A stretch of 64,000 nucleotides of DNA from Streptomyces sp. 1222.5 (GTDB lineage: Bacteria; Actinomycetota; Actinomycetes; Streptomycetales; Streptomycetaceae), in the NCBI RefSeq assembly GCF_900105245.1, contig NZ_FNSZ01000001.1, positions 4,402,001 through 4,466,000 on the forward strand, read 5' to 3'. Numbering within the stretch: position 1 is the first letter of the stretch; the number at the start of each line of letters is the position of its first letter. Positions 1 through 8,255 of the stretch are shown here, piece after piece. The notes under the pieces are model-generated. The model ran no database searches. It saw only the letters and a list, made by a program, of their open reading frames with translations, and was not told the DNA's origin. The translations under genes and the position numbers were made by a program.

Positions 1-848
1 CGCTGAAGAAGAACCCGAACGAGCGTTTCCCGACCGCGGAGGCCATGCGCACCGAGTGCCTGCGCGTCGCCGCCTCCCTCCAGCCGGCCGCGCCCAGCAT
101 CGTGCCGGGCGCCGGGCCGGCGCAGAGCGGCGCGGGCGTCGGCTCCGCGGTGTTCCCGCCGGTCGGACCGGCGACCCCGGCGCCCACCGGCCCGGTGCAG
201 ACGCCGTACCAGCCGAACCCGTACGGCGGCCCGGCTACGCCCGCGCCCACCCCGGGCCCGACGCCGGCGTACGGCTACCCGCAGCAGGGCGGCTACCAGA
301 CTCCACCGGTGGGCTACGGCCTGCAGGGCGCCTCGACCCCGCCGCCGTACACGATCGCACCGCAGGGGAGCGGGCAGCCCGGGCGCGGCGGCAAGGGCAA
401 CAAGTCGGTGGTCATCGGCTCGGTCGCGGTGGCGGTCGTCGTGCTCGTCGGGCTGATCGTGGCGGTGACGCTGCACAACGGCAACAGTGACGACGAGGGC
501 GGCAAGGATCGGACGACCACCTCGGCGCCGGCCCGTCAGGAAGCGGGCTACCGCGGCCCCGACCGCACCCGGCGGATCGAGAAGGAGAAGTGCACGGAGC
601 CGGAGGAGTCGTACGACGACCCGGACAAGATCCAGCTGCCGGACTTCCGCTACAAGGACATCAACTCCGTCAAGCAGTGCCTCCAGGCCGCGGGCTGGGA
701 CTGGACGATCAAGCACGTGGACGAGAACACCTGGGGCAAGGACACCGTCATCGACCAGTTCCCCTCCGAGGGCACGGACGTGGTGTCCAAGGAGCTCGGC
801 AAGAACGAGAAGATCGAGCTGAGCGTCTCCACGGGCAATCCGCAGTAG
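1..848 (+). CDS. Ser/Thr protein kinase, C-terminal part (cut by window edge)
   Basis: The reading frame is open from base 3 with no start in the window, so only the C-terminal part is present. The first residues (LKKNPNERFPTAEAMR) match the end of a Hanks-type Ser/Thr kinase catalytic domain. A Pro/Gly/Tyr-rich linker follows (bases about 100-390), then one hydrophobic membrane segment rich in Val (about 402-473), then an acidic extracellular region ending in a PASTA-like domain (about 620-845: DINSVKQCLQAAGW, then VIDQFPSEGTDV and a terminal LSVSTG). This is the layout of PknB-type receptor kinases that sense cell-wall fragments, with a single PASTA-like unit visible. It converges on bpa across a strong terminator. 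Confidence 0.85.
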   Translation, partial: LKKNPNERFPTAEAMRTECLRVAASLQPAAPSIVPGAGPAQSGAGVGSAVFPPVGPATPAPTGPVQTPYQPNPYGGPATPAPTPGPTPAYGYPQQGGYQTPPVGYGLQGASTPPPYTIAPQGSGQPGRGGKGNKSVVIGSVAVAVVVLVGLIVAVTLHNGNSDDEGGKDRTTTSAPARQEAGYRGPDRTRRIEKEKCTEPEESYDDPDKIQLPDFRYKDINSVKQCLQAAGWDWTIKHVDENTWGKDTVIDQFPSEGTDVVSKELGKNEKIELSVSTGNPQ

Positions 849-863
849 CGTCCGCCGATTCCA

Positions 864-903
864 CGAGCAAGGGCCCGGCGGTCGTCCGCCGGGCCCTTGC
901 TCG
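864..903. terminator. Bidirectional hairpin terminator between kinase and bpa
   Basis: A perfect 18-bp stem (CGAGCAAGGGCCCGGCGG and its complement) closes on a TCGT tetraloop. It lies between two convergent genes, so it can end transcription from both sides. Confidence 0.8.
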
Positions 904-947
904 GGTAGTGGTTCAGTCGGGTCGATGGCTCACGGGCGCTGTTCCGC

Positions 948-1487
948 TCAGAGGTACGGGCCGCCCGAGCGGCCGCCGGTACGCGGGTCGTCGCCGCCCT
1001 CGTGTCCGCCCACGCCCGGCGGGAGCGCGCGCCGCATCTGCTCCAACTGGGCCCGCGCGGCCATCTGCTGGGCGAACAGCGTGGTCTGGATCCCGTGGAA
1101 GAGACCTTCCAGCCAGCCCACCAACTGAGCCTGGGCGATCCGCAGTTCCGCGTCGCTCGGCGTCGCCTCGTCGGTGAACGGCAGGGACAGCCGCTCCAGC
1201 TCCTCGACCAGCTCCGGGGCGAGGCCGTCCTCCAGCTCCTTCACCGAGCTGGCGTGGATCTCCTTCAGCCGTACCCGGCTGGCCTCGTCGAGGGGAGCGA
1301 CCCGCACCTCCTCCAGGAGCTGCTTGATCATGCTGCCGATCCGCATGACCTTGGCCGGCTGCTCCACCTGCTCCGTCACCGGAATCTCGCGGGAGTCATC
1401 GTCGCCACCGCCGAGTGCCATCCCGTCCTGACCCACGACGAGGATCTGGGGATTCTCCGGCGACCGTTCGTTCCTCGGCATCTCCAT
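948..1487 (-). CDS. bpa: Bacterial proteasome activator Bpa (PafE)
   Basis: A 179-residue protein of the DUF2587/Bpa family. Family members form a dodecameric ring that opens the actinobacterial 20S proteasome gate without ATP and feeds it unfolded or HspR-type substrates. The centre is helical (KVMRIGSMIKQLLEEVRVAP, then repeated acidic helices and GWLEGLFHGIQTTLFAQQ). The C-terminus is flexible and ends in GPYL, the tail type that docks into proteasome alpha-subunit pockets (GQYL in mycobacteria). The ATG beginning MEMPRNERSPENPQ is preferred; an in-frame GTG six codons upstream (1505) is possible but lacks a good ribosome site. It is monocistronic, convergent with the kinase. Confidence 0.9.
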   Translation of the reverse strand: MEMPRNERSPENPQILVVGQDGMALGGGDDDSREIPVTEQVEQPAKVMRIGSMIKQLLEEVRVAPLDEASRVRLKEIHASSVKELEDGLAPELVEELERLSLPFTDEATPSDAELRIAQAQLVGWLEGLFHGIQTTLFAQQMAARAQLEQMRRALPPGVGGHEGGDDPRTGGRSGGPYL

Positions 1488-1661
1488 GCAGCCATTCTCT
1501 CGCACCCGTACTTCACATCACCGTGGTGCCCCCTCGTGAGGTTGATCCACCGTTTAGACCCGATGGCCTAACCCGAAATGCTCTTGTAAGCGACGAATGT
1601 GAGGCTTGTCTGCGTCGGTTATCCATCGGTCACGGCACCTGGGTTCCGGGAGGTCACCGAC

Positions 1662-2384
1662 GTGACTCCATGGTTGCGCCTCATGCTTCGCCGCGTACGG
1701 CTGCTGCTCGTCATAACGGCCGCCCTGCCGCTCTTCGGCACGGCCACCGCCTACGCGGCCGCGCTCGCGCAGACAACGGGAACCGCTCCCGCCCACGGAC
1801 GCCCGGACGACTCAGACCGGGACGGCGCGTACGGCCCGGGCCGCGGCGGCCTGGACCACCCCGGCCACCCGCAGCCGGACGGTGCGGGTCACGGCCTGCC
1901 CGCGCGCGGCTCCCCTGCCGCCGGCCCGTGGGCACCGGCCACCCCCTCCGGCCCGGACTCCTCCTCCGCTCCGGACGCCGCCCCGGTCTCCCGCTTCTCT
2001 CCGTCGTCCCGCGCCGCCGAGCCCTCGCGGGCCGGAAGCCGGGCCGGCGAGGGACGGATGCGGCCGGGCCGGCCGGACGGGCCCGCGGCCGAGGTGGAGG
2101 GCGACGACACCGTGCCCTCCCGGGCCGCGGAGACCGCCGACCAGCCCGAGGAGCCGGAGACCGCCGATGTGCCGGGCGTGACACCCGGTGCCTCCCCGCC
2201 TCCTGAGGAGGCCGGTCTCCAGCCCGCACAGCCTCCGCAGCAGCCCGCCGGCCGGCAGGCCGCCTCGGAGGGCGAGGGCACGACCGAACCGGTCCTGCAG
2301 ATCCTTCCGCTGGGCAGCGGACTGGTCCTCATCGGCCTGGGGCTGGGCCTGGCGCTCCTGGGACTCAGGCTCCGCAGGCCCTGA
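1662..2384 (+). CDS. Proline/alanine-rich secreted or membrane-anchored protein of unknown function
   Basis: A 240-residue protein with no recognised domain. It starts at a GTG preceded by GGGAGG with 8-bp spacing. An N-terminal signal-like stretch (basic RRVRLLLV followed by ITAALPLFGTATAYA) precedes a long low-complexity Pro/Ala/Gly/Glu-rich region. The C-terminus has one hydrophobic helix (LVLIGLGLGLALLGL) and ends in Arg residues. That gives a single C-terminal anchor with an extracellular disordered stalk. It has no LPXTG-type motif, so it is not an obvious sortase substrate. It converges on the quinone oxidoreductase 16 bases downstream. Confidence 0.65.
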   Translation: MTPWLRLMLRRVRLLLVITAALPLFGTATAYAAALAQTTGTAPAHGRPDDSDRDGAYGPGRGGLDHPGHPQPDGAGHGLPARGSPAAGPWAPATPSGPDSSSAPDAAPVSRFSPSSRAAEPSRAGSRAGEGRMRPGRPDGPAAEVEGDDTVPSRAAETADQPEEPETADVPGVTPGASPPPEEAGLQPAQPPQQPAGRQAASEGEGTTEPVLQILPLGSGLVLIGLGLGLALLGLRLRRP

Positions 2385-2400
2385 CCGCGCCACGCAGCCG

Positions 2401-3381
2401 CTACTGCGTGACCAGCAGCACCTTGCCGATGTGGCCGCTCGCCTCCAGCACCCGGTGCGCCTCGGCCGCCTGCGCCATCGGCAGTTCGCGGTCCACCACC
2501 GGACGGACGTGCCCGGCGGCCAGCAGCGGCCAGACGTGCTCGCGTACGGCCGCCACGATGGCCGCTTTCTCTTCCAGCGGCCGGGCCCGCAGGGAGGTGG
2601 CGGTGATCGCGGCCCGCTTGCTGAGCAGCGTGCCGATGTTCAACTCGCCCTTGATGCCGCCCTGCATACCGATGATCGCCAGTCGTCCGTTGACCGCGAG
2701 GGCCCGGACGTTGCGGTCGAGGTATTTCGCGCCCATGTTGTCGAGGATGACGTCGGCGCCCTTGCCGTCGGTGGCTCCCAGGATCTCGGCGACGAAGTCC
2801 TGCTCGCGGTAGTTGATCAGCACGTCCGCACCCAGCTCGGCGCACTGGTCGAGCTTCTCCTTGGTCCCGGCCGTCACCGCGACCTTGGCGCCGACGGCCT
2901 TGGCCAGCTGGATCGCCATCGTGCCGATGCCGCTGGAGCCGCCGTGCGCCAGCAGCGTCTCGCCCGGCCGCAGGTGGGCGATCATGAACACGTTGGACCA
3001 GACGGTGCTCACCACCTCGGGGAGCGCGGCCGCCCGCTTCAGGTCGACGCCCTCGGGCACGGGCAGCAGCTGTCCGGCCGGTACGGCGACCTTCTCGGCG
3101 TAACCGCCGCCCGAGAGCAGCGCGCACACCTCGTCGCCCACGGCCCAGCCGGAGACTCCCGGGCCGAGCGCGGCGATCCTGCCGGAGCACTCCAGGCCCG
3201 GGTAGGGGGAGGCGCCGGGCGGCGGGTTGTAGAAGCCCTGCCGCTGCAGGACGTCGGCGCGGTTGACGGCGCTGGCCACCACCTCGACCAGCACCTCGCC
3301 CTCGCCGGGCACCGGGTCGGGGGCCTCCGCCCAGACCAGCGCCTCGGGACCACCAGGTTCGGGAATCGTGATCGCATGCAT
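2401..3381 (-). CDS. NAD(P)H:quinone oxidoreductase, zinc-independent MDR family
   Basis: A 326-residue medium-chain dehydrogenase/reductase of the quinone oxidoreductase type, probably cytoplasmic. The N-terminal half has the GroES-like fold (MHAITIPEPGGPEALVW, NRADVLQRQGFYNPPPG, PGLECSG). The C-terminal half has the Rossmann nucleotide site with LAHGGSSGIGTMAIQLAKA. The structural zinc cysteine cluster of true alcohol dehydrogenases is missing, as expected for NADPH-dependent quinone or enone reductases (PIG3/QOR-like). The ATG of MHAITIPEPGG is preferred over the upstream start 11 codons earlier, because family members begin there. The physiological substrate cannot be inferred. Confidence 0.85.
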   Translation of the reverse strand: MHAITIPEPGGPEALVWAEAPDPVPGEGEVLVEVVASAVNRADVLQRQGFYNPPPGASPYPGLECSGRIAALGPGVSGWAVGDEVCALLSGGGYAEKVAVPAGQLLPVPEGVDLKRAAALPEVVSTVWSNVFMIAHLRPGETLLAHGGSSGIGTMAIQLAKAVGAKVAVTAGTKEKLDQCAELGADVLINYREQDFVAEILGATDGKGADVILDNMGAKYLDRNVRALAVNGRLAIIGMQGGIKGELNIGTLLSKRAAITATSLRARPLEEKAAIVAAVREHVWPLLAAGHVRPVVDRELPMAQAAEAHRVLEASGHIGKVLLVTQ

Positions 3382-3456
3382 GACCGCGACGCTACTCCCC
3401 GGAGGTGGCGTCACCAGGGCAGCCCCGCCCGCTCCCTGATGTCGCGGCCGGTCCCG

Positions 3457-4554
3457 TCAGTCGCGGGGCATGCGCCAGGTGCCCGGGGCGACGTGGGCAC
3501 CGGGGGAGACGCGGGCGATGGTGATCAGCCGGTCCGTCAGCTGGAGGGTGCCGACGGACGGGTCGTCGTAGCCGAGCACCCGGTGTCCGCGCAGGACGCT
3601 GACGACGAGATCGTCCGTCTCGCGGGGCTTCTTGCCCACCTCGGCGCGCACGACCGGGCGTTCGACGATGTCCAGACCGCTGCCCTGCTGGATCAGGTCC
3701 TCCATGACCATGCCCGCGGCCGGGCTGAGGACGGAGAGACCGAGGAGCCGGCCGGCCGCGCCGGAGCTGGTGATCACGGCGTCGGCGCCGGACTGCTTGA
3801 GCAGCGGGGCGTTCTCCTCCTCCCGCACGGCGGCCACGATCTTCGCCGCCCGGTTGAGCTGCCGGGCGGTCAGGGTGACGAGGACGGCGGTGTCGTCGCG
3901 CTGCGGGGCGACGATGATCTGCCGGGCCTTGTGCACCTCGGCCCGCTTGAGCACCTCGCTGCGGGTGGCGTCGCCTATGACGCCCGCGAAGCCCTCGGCG
4001 GTCGCCGCGTCGACCACCTTGGAGCTGGGGTCCACGACGACCACCTGCTCCTTCTTCAGCCCGGTCGCGCAGACGGTCTGGATGGCCGACCGTCCCTTGG
4101 TGCCGAAGCCGATGACGACGGTGTGGTCGCGCAAGGTGGCCCTCCAGCGGTTCAGGCGCCATTCCTCCCGGGTGCGTTCGGTGAGGACCTCCAGCGTGGT
4201 GCCGACCAGGATGATCAGGAACAGCACGCGCAGGGGGGTGATGACGAAGATGTTCATGAGCCGGGCACTGTCGCTGACCGGGGTGATGTCGCCGTATCCG
4301 GTCGTGGAGAGCGTGACGGTCGCGTAGTAGAACGCGTCGAGGAAGTCGACCGACCCGTCGGAGTTGTCGTTGTAGCCGTCGCGGTCGGCGTAGACGATCA
4401 GTGCGGTGGCGACCAGCACGCCGAGGGCCATCAACAGCCGTTTGGAGACCTGGCGGATCGGGCGCTCCACCAATTTTCTCGGGAGTTTCACCCGATGGGT
4501 CACCAGATGCTCGTCCGCCTGGCGGGCGATGGCGTCGTGGCCCGGAAGTTTCAC
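3457..4554 (-). CDS. Potassium channel family protein with TrkA-N (RCK) regulatory domain
   Basis: A 365-residue ion-channel subunit. Residues about 30-115 hold a two-helix pore module; the selectivity filter is TLSTTGYGDITP (TTGYGD signature). After an amphipathic linker, a cytoplasmic RCK/TrkA-N domain begins with VVIGFGTKGRSAIQ and has typical nucleotide-binding strands (VVVVDPSSKVVDAATAEGF). The GTG start overlaps the moeA stop as GTGA, implying translational coupling. A GTG three codons upstream (4563) is also in frame. The ribosome-binding and start region is made of a perfect parS palindrome. Confidence 0.88.
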   Translation of the reverse strand: MKLPGHDAIARQADEHLVTHRVKLPRKLVERPIRQVSKRLLMALGVLVATALIVYADRDGYNDNSDGSVDFLDAFYYATVTLSTTGYGDITPVSDSARLMNIFVITPLRVLFLIILVGTTLEVLTERTREEWRLNRWRATLRDHTVVIGFGTKGRSAIQTVCATGLKKEQVVVVDPSSKVVDAATAEGFAGVIGDATRSEVLKRAEVHKARQIIVAPQRDDTAVLVTLTARQLNRAAKIVAAVREEENAPLLKQSGADAVITSSGAAGRLLGLSVLSPAAGMVMEDLIQQGSGLDIVERPVVRAEVGKKPRETDDLVVSVLRGHRVLGYDDPSVGTLQLTDRLITIARVSPGAHVAPGTWRMPRD

Positions 4555-4561
4555 GTGAAAC
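4548..4561. other. parS: parS centromere site (perfect GTTTCACGTGAAAC)
   Basis: The 14-bp sequence GTTTCACGTGAAAC is an exact match to the Streptomyces ParB-binding parS consensus. ParB loads here to organise origin-proximal DNA for segregation during sporulation. The site straddles the moeA stop codon and the channel-gene start codon. Confidence 0.92.
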
Positions 4562-5924
4562 ACACCCCGATTCCCGCGGCCGCCCAGGGCAGGTCCAGCA
4601 GCTCCGTCTCCTCGCCCTGTCCGGCGCCGCCCGGCGGTACGACGGCCAGCGCGTCGGCGGCGGCGATGCCGCGGAGCATGGCCGGACCGTTGTAGTGCAG
4701 CGGGACGGCGCGGTCCCCGCGCAGCACGACGGGGATGAGCCGGGTGTCGTGCGGGTGGCCCTGCACCGCGTCCCTGAGCGGCAGCGTGTACGGCTCCGGC
4801 GCGGGACGGGCGGCGAGGGTCCGCAGCAGGGGCTCGGCGAGCGTGAGCAGGCCGGAGACGGCCGCGAGCGGGTTGCCGGGCAGACCGACGAGGTGCCGGC
4901 CCTCGTCCAGGCGGGCGAGCAGCATGGGGTGGCCGGGGCGGACCTTGACGCCGTCGACGAGGAGCTCCGCGCCGATGCGCTCCAGGGTGGGGTGGACATG
5001 ATCGACGGGTCCGGCCGCGGTGCCGCCCGTGGTGACGACCAGGTCGGCGGTGGAGCCTGTGACGGCCCTGCGCAGGGCGCGGGCGTCGTCGCCGATCCGG
5101 CGTACCGCGACCACGTCGGCGCCCAGTGCGCGCAGCCAGGGCGGCAGCATGGGGCCGAGCGCGTCCCGGATCAGTCCGTCGTGCGGAAGACCCTCGCCGA
5201 GCAACTCGTCGCCGAGTACCAGCACTTCGATGCGAGGCCGGGGCACGGCGGTGACGGTGTCGTATCCGGCCGCCGCGGCGAGCCCCAGGACGGCGGGCGT
5301 CACCAGGGTGCCGACGGGCAGCAACTGGTCGCCGCTGCGGCACTCCTGGCCGCGCGGCCGGATGTCCTGGCCGTGCGCGACCTCCCGCGTGGCGTGGAGC
5401 CGGCCCTGGGCGTCCGTACGGCCGTGCTCACTGCGCAGGACGGCGGTGGTGTCGGCGGGGATGCGGGCACCGGTGGCGATGCGGACCGCTTCGCCGTCGG
5501 TGAGCGGATCGGGCTGGGCGTGCCCGGCGAGCACTCCGGCGTCGCGCACCTCCCAGGGTCCGGGTCCGGCGACCGCCCAGCCGTCCATCGCCGAGGTGTC
5601 GAAGGAGGGCAGGTCGGTGAGCGCGTCCAGGGGAGCGGCCAGCACAAGGCCGAGCGCGTCGCCGAGCGGCACCGAGACGGTGTCGCGGCGTGCGCCGGAC
5701 CGCGCGGTGCGGGCGGCGATCTCACGGGCCCTCCCCCAGGGGGTCGCCCGGTGCCGTTCATGCCTGCCGGTGTCCGCCGCGCCCGCCGGTGGTTCGCGGC
5801 GGGGATCGGGGGCGGAACTGTCGTCCTTGGGCTCCCTCACCAGGGCCAGAGCCTCCTCGACATCGAGGTCGTCGGTGTCCTCGGCGGGCGCCGGCGCTCC
5901 GACTCGGGTTCCGGGGGCGGTCAC
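4551..5924 (-). CDS. moeA: Molybdopterin molybdotransferase MoeA
   Basis: A 457-residue MoeA/Gephyrin-E protein, which inserts molybdate into adenylylated molybdopterin in molybdenum-cofactor synthesis. Visible family features are SFDTSAMDGWAV near the N-terminal region, ATGARIPADTTAVLRSE, RPRIEVLVLGDELL, and VVTTGGTAAGPVDH, the molybdopterin-binding GGT segment. About 85 N-terminal residues are a charged extension before the MoeA core. The GTG start overlaps the mobA stop (GTGA, 5921-5924), and its own stop overlaps the channel gene in the same way, so three genes form a coupled unit. Confidence 0.92.
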   Translation of the reverse strand: MTAPGTRVGAPAPAEDTDDLDVEEALALVREPKDDSSAPDPRREPPAGAADTGRHERHRATPWGRAREIAARTARSGARRDTVSVPLGDALGLVLAAPLDALTDLPSFDTSAMDGWAVAGPGPWEVRDAGVLAGHAQPDPLTDGEAVRIATGARIPADTTAVLRSEHGRTDAQGRLHATREVAHGQDIRPRGQECRSGDQLLPVGTLVTPAVLGLAAAAGYDTVTAVPRPRIEVLVLGDELLGEGLPHDGLIRDALGPMLPPWLRALGADVVAVRRIGDDARALRRAVTGSTADLVVTTGGTAAGPVDHVHPTLERIGAELLVDGVKVRPGHPMLLARLDEGRHLVGLPGNPLAAVSGLLTLAEPLLRTLAARPAPEPYTLPLRDAVQGHPHDTRLIPVVLRGDRAVPLHYNGPAMLRGIAAADALAVVPPGGAGQGEETELLDLPWAAAGIGVCFT

Positions 5925-6856
5925 CCGGCGTCCGGGGCGCTCGTGCCCCCGCCCTTTCCCTGGTCCCCGGCGGACCCCTCGGCACCCTTGTGCTCCGCCG
6001 CCCACCGCAGGGCCAGTGCGGCGGCCTTCCGGGAGGCCTCGGCGACGGCCTCGGGGCCGCCCTTGCCCAGGGCCGCGGCGTAGCCGACGAGGAAGGTGGT
6101 CAGCGGGGCGGCGGGCCGGGCCACGCCGTGTGCGGCGTCCCTGGCCAGGTCGAGGAGGACGCCGGTGTCGACGTCCAGGTCAATGCCCAGCTCGTCCTTG
6201 ACTGCGGAGATCCATTCATCCAACACGTGCCCATGCTCCCTGATGCGTGCTCTGGCGTCGGCGATGTCGTCCCAGGTGTCGCAGTCGAAGGACGCGAGCG
6301 GGTCCGGCACACGGGTGAGGTGAAGTGCACCGGTCAGCCGGCGCAGGGGCAGCCCGGTCAGGCCGCCGTGCTCGGCAGCGAGGGCGGCCAGCTCCCGGCG
6401 CAGCGGGGCGGTGCGGTAGGCGGCCACGAGGGGCTGGTCACGGCCCTCCGCGTCGGTGAGCAGCGCACCGTCGGCGCCGGTGTCGCGCAGGGCGGCCAAC
6501 AGGCGCCGCACCGCGCTCTGTTCGAGGAAGGGGAGGTCGGCGGAGAGGACGACGGCGAACTCGGCCGTCGTGAGCCGCAGTCCCGCCTCCAGAGCGGCGA
6601 CCGGCCCGCCACCGAAGGGCTCCTCGCGCGCCCAGCGCACCGGCCGGGCGGTGGGCCGGGGCGCGGCGACCACGATCGTCGTCCGGGCGCCCGCGCAGGC
6701 CGCGAGCACCCGGTCCAGCAGCGCGCGGCCGCCGACCCGGACGCCGGGCTTGTCGGCGCCGCCCAGCCGTCGCGCGGCACCGCCGGCCAGCACGACGGCG
6801 TCGTACGGCGCGGCGGTCCCGGTGGTCGCAGTGGTCACGGGGGCGTTGTCGCTCAC
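5921..6856 (-). CDS. mobA: MobA-like molybdenum cofactor guanylyltransferase fused to DUF6457-type domain
   Basis: A 311-residue two-part protein. Residues about 15-195 are a nucleotidyltransferase (YDAVVLAGGAARRLGG with a following DKPG lysine, then VVLSADLPFL, the metal-binding Asp motif), which in MobA transfers GMP to molybdopterin. Residues about 210-290 form a separate small helical domain (LDEWISAVKDELGID, then PLTTFLVGYAAALGKGG and ALALRWA), as found alone in actinobacterial DUF6457 proteins beside Mo-cofactor genes. The GTG start follows a G-rich ribosome site. It is coupled to moeA by a GTGA overlap and begins 43 bases after bkdC. Confidence 0.85.
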   Translation of the reverse strand: MSDNAPVTTATTGTAAPYDAVVLAGGAARRLGGADKPGVRVGGRALLDRVLAACAGARTTIVVAAPRPTARPVRWAREEPFGGGPVAALEAGLRLTTAEFAVVLSADLPFLEQSAVRRLLAALRDTGADGALLTDAEGRDQPLVAAYRTAPLRRELAALAAEHGGLTGLPLRRLTGALHLTRVPDPLASFDCDTWDDIADARARIREHGHVLDEWISAVKDELGIDLDVDTGVLLDLARDAAHGVARPAAPLTTFLVGYAAALGKGGPEAVAEASRKAAALALRWAAEHKGAEGSAGDQGKGGGTSAPDAG

Positions 6857-6899
6857 CCCCCGAGTATGTCCTGCCGCTCCCTTCTCGCGGCTCCTTGTC

Positions 6900-8255
6900 C
6901 TACAGCGTGCGCAGGAGCACCGCCGGCTGTTCCACGCAGTCGGCCACATACCTGAGGAAACCGCCCGCCGTGCCGCCGTCGCAGACCCGGTGGTCGAAGG
7001 TGAGCGAGAGCTGGACGACCTGGCGGACCGCCAGTTCACCCTCGTGCACCCACGGTTTGGCGATGATGCGGCCGACGCCGAGCATGGCGGCCTCGGGGTG
7101 GTTGATGATCGGGGTCGAGCCGTCGACGCCGAAGACGCCGTAGTTGTTCAACGTGAAGGTGCCGCCGGTGAGTTCGCCGGGAGTGAGCGTCCCCGTGCGG
7201 GCGGCCTCGGTGAGCCGGGCGAACTCGCCGGTCAGCGACTCGGCGTCGCGTGCGTGGGCGTCCCGGACGACCGGCACGACCAGTCCGCGCTCGGTCTGCG
7301 CCGCGAACCCGAGGTGGACGTGGCCGAGCCGGACGACCTCGCGGGCCTCGGTGTCGACGTAGGAGTTCAGCTCGGGGAACCGGGCGAGGGCGGCCGTGCA
7401 GACGCGGGCCAGCAGCGCGAGGAGGGAGATCTTGGATCCCCCGGCCGCGTTCATGGCGGCCCGCGCGCGCATCAGTTCGGTAGCGTCGGCGTCGACCCAG
7501 CAGGTCGCGTCCGGGATCTCCCGCCGGCTGCGGGAGAGCTTGTCGGCGACGGCACCGCGAATGCCCTTGAGGGGGATGCGGACCTCGCCGGCCGCGGCGG
7601 CTGTGGCGGCGGGGGGCCGTCCGAGGGGTTCCGCGACCGGGGCGGTCCGCTCGACCGGTTCCGCGGTGGAGGCGGCCCGCGCGGAGTCGGCCCGCAGCAC
7701 GTCCTCGACGTCGGCCCGCAGGATGAGGCCCTCGGGTCCGGAGCCGGCGAGCTGCCGCAGGTCCACGCCGTTGTCGCGGGCGAGCCTGCGCACCAGCGGG
7801 GAGATCACGGGAACGGGGCCGTCGGTGACGGCGGGTGCCGGGGCGGCCACCCGCGTGCGGGGCGCCGAGGCGTCTTCGGGCCGGGCCGTTCCGTTGCGGG
7901 CCGCCGTGGCCGGAGCCCCGGCGCGCACCCGGCGCCGGCGGGCCGCCGGGGCCTGCGTGCCGTATCCGACCAGGACGTTGCCGGAGCCCTCCGGCTCCTG
8001 CGCCGACGGTTCGCCCACCGCCACCGTCAGCAGGGGGGCGCCGACGGGCAGTTCGGCGCCCTCCTCGCCGAAGCGGGCGGTGACCACTCCGCCGTAGGGG
8101 CAGGGCACCTCGACCATCGCCTTGGCCGTCTCGACCTCGACGACCGGCTGGTCGATGGTGACGACATCGCCGACCTGCACCAGCCAGCGCACGATCTCCG
8201 CCTCGGTGAGTCCTTCGCCGAGGTCGGGGAGCTTGAACTCCAGCACCTGTGCCAT
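6900..8255 (-). CDS. bkdC: Branched-chain 2-oxoacid dehydrogenase E2 (dihydrolipoamide acyltransferase)
   Basis: A 451-residue E2 component, which moves the branched acyl group from E1 to CoA. Such complexes supply isobutyryl-, isovaleryl- and 2-methylbutyryl-CoA for valine/leucine/isoleucine breakdown and for branched fatty-acid priming. Residues 1-80 are a lipoyl domain with lipoylated Lys45 in VETAKAMVEV. Residues about 155-190 are a peripheral subunit-binding domain (VISPLVRRLARDNGVDL). The C-terminal catalytic domain ends with DHRVCDGGTAGGF, whose His and Asp form the acyltransferase site. The ATG overlaps the bkdB stop (ATGA). No E3 gene lies nearby, so a shared dihydrolipoamide dehydrogenase is presumably used. 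Confidence 0.93.
   Translation of the reverse strand: MAQVLEFKLPDLGEGLTEAEIVRWLVQVGDVVTIDQPVVEVETAKAMVEVPCPYGGVVTARFGEEGAELPVGAPLLTVAVGEPSAQEPEGSGNVLVGYGTQAPAARRRRVRAGAPATAARNGTARPEDASAPRTRVAAPAPAVTDGPVPVISPLVRRLARDNGVDLRQLAGSGPEGLILRADVEDVLRADSARAASTAEPVERTAPVAEPLGRPPAATAAAAGEVRIPLKGIRGAVADKLSRSRREIPDATCWVDADATELMRARAAMNAAGGSKISLLALLARVCTAALARFPELNSYVDTEAREVVRLGHVHLGFAAQTERGLVVPVVRDAHARDAESLTGEFARLTEAARTGTLTPGELTGGTFTLNNYGVFGVDGSTPIINHPEAAMLGVGRIIAKPWVHEGELAVRQVVQLSLTFDHRVCDGGTAGGFLRYVADCVEQPAVLLRTL

Noticed and set aside
2188..4695. Long plus-strand open frame of 835 codons
   Set aside because: Antisense to the quinone oxidoreductase and channel genes; its residues are Gly/Asp/Arg/His-rich with no domain, a typical high-GC shadow.
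7144..7160. parS-like AACGTGAAGG in bkdC
   Set aside because: Several mismatches to GTTTCACGTGAAAC; coincidental coding sequence.
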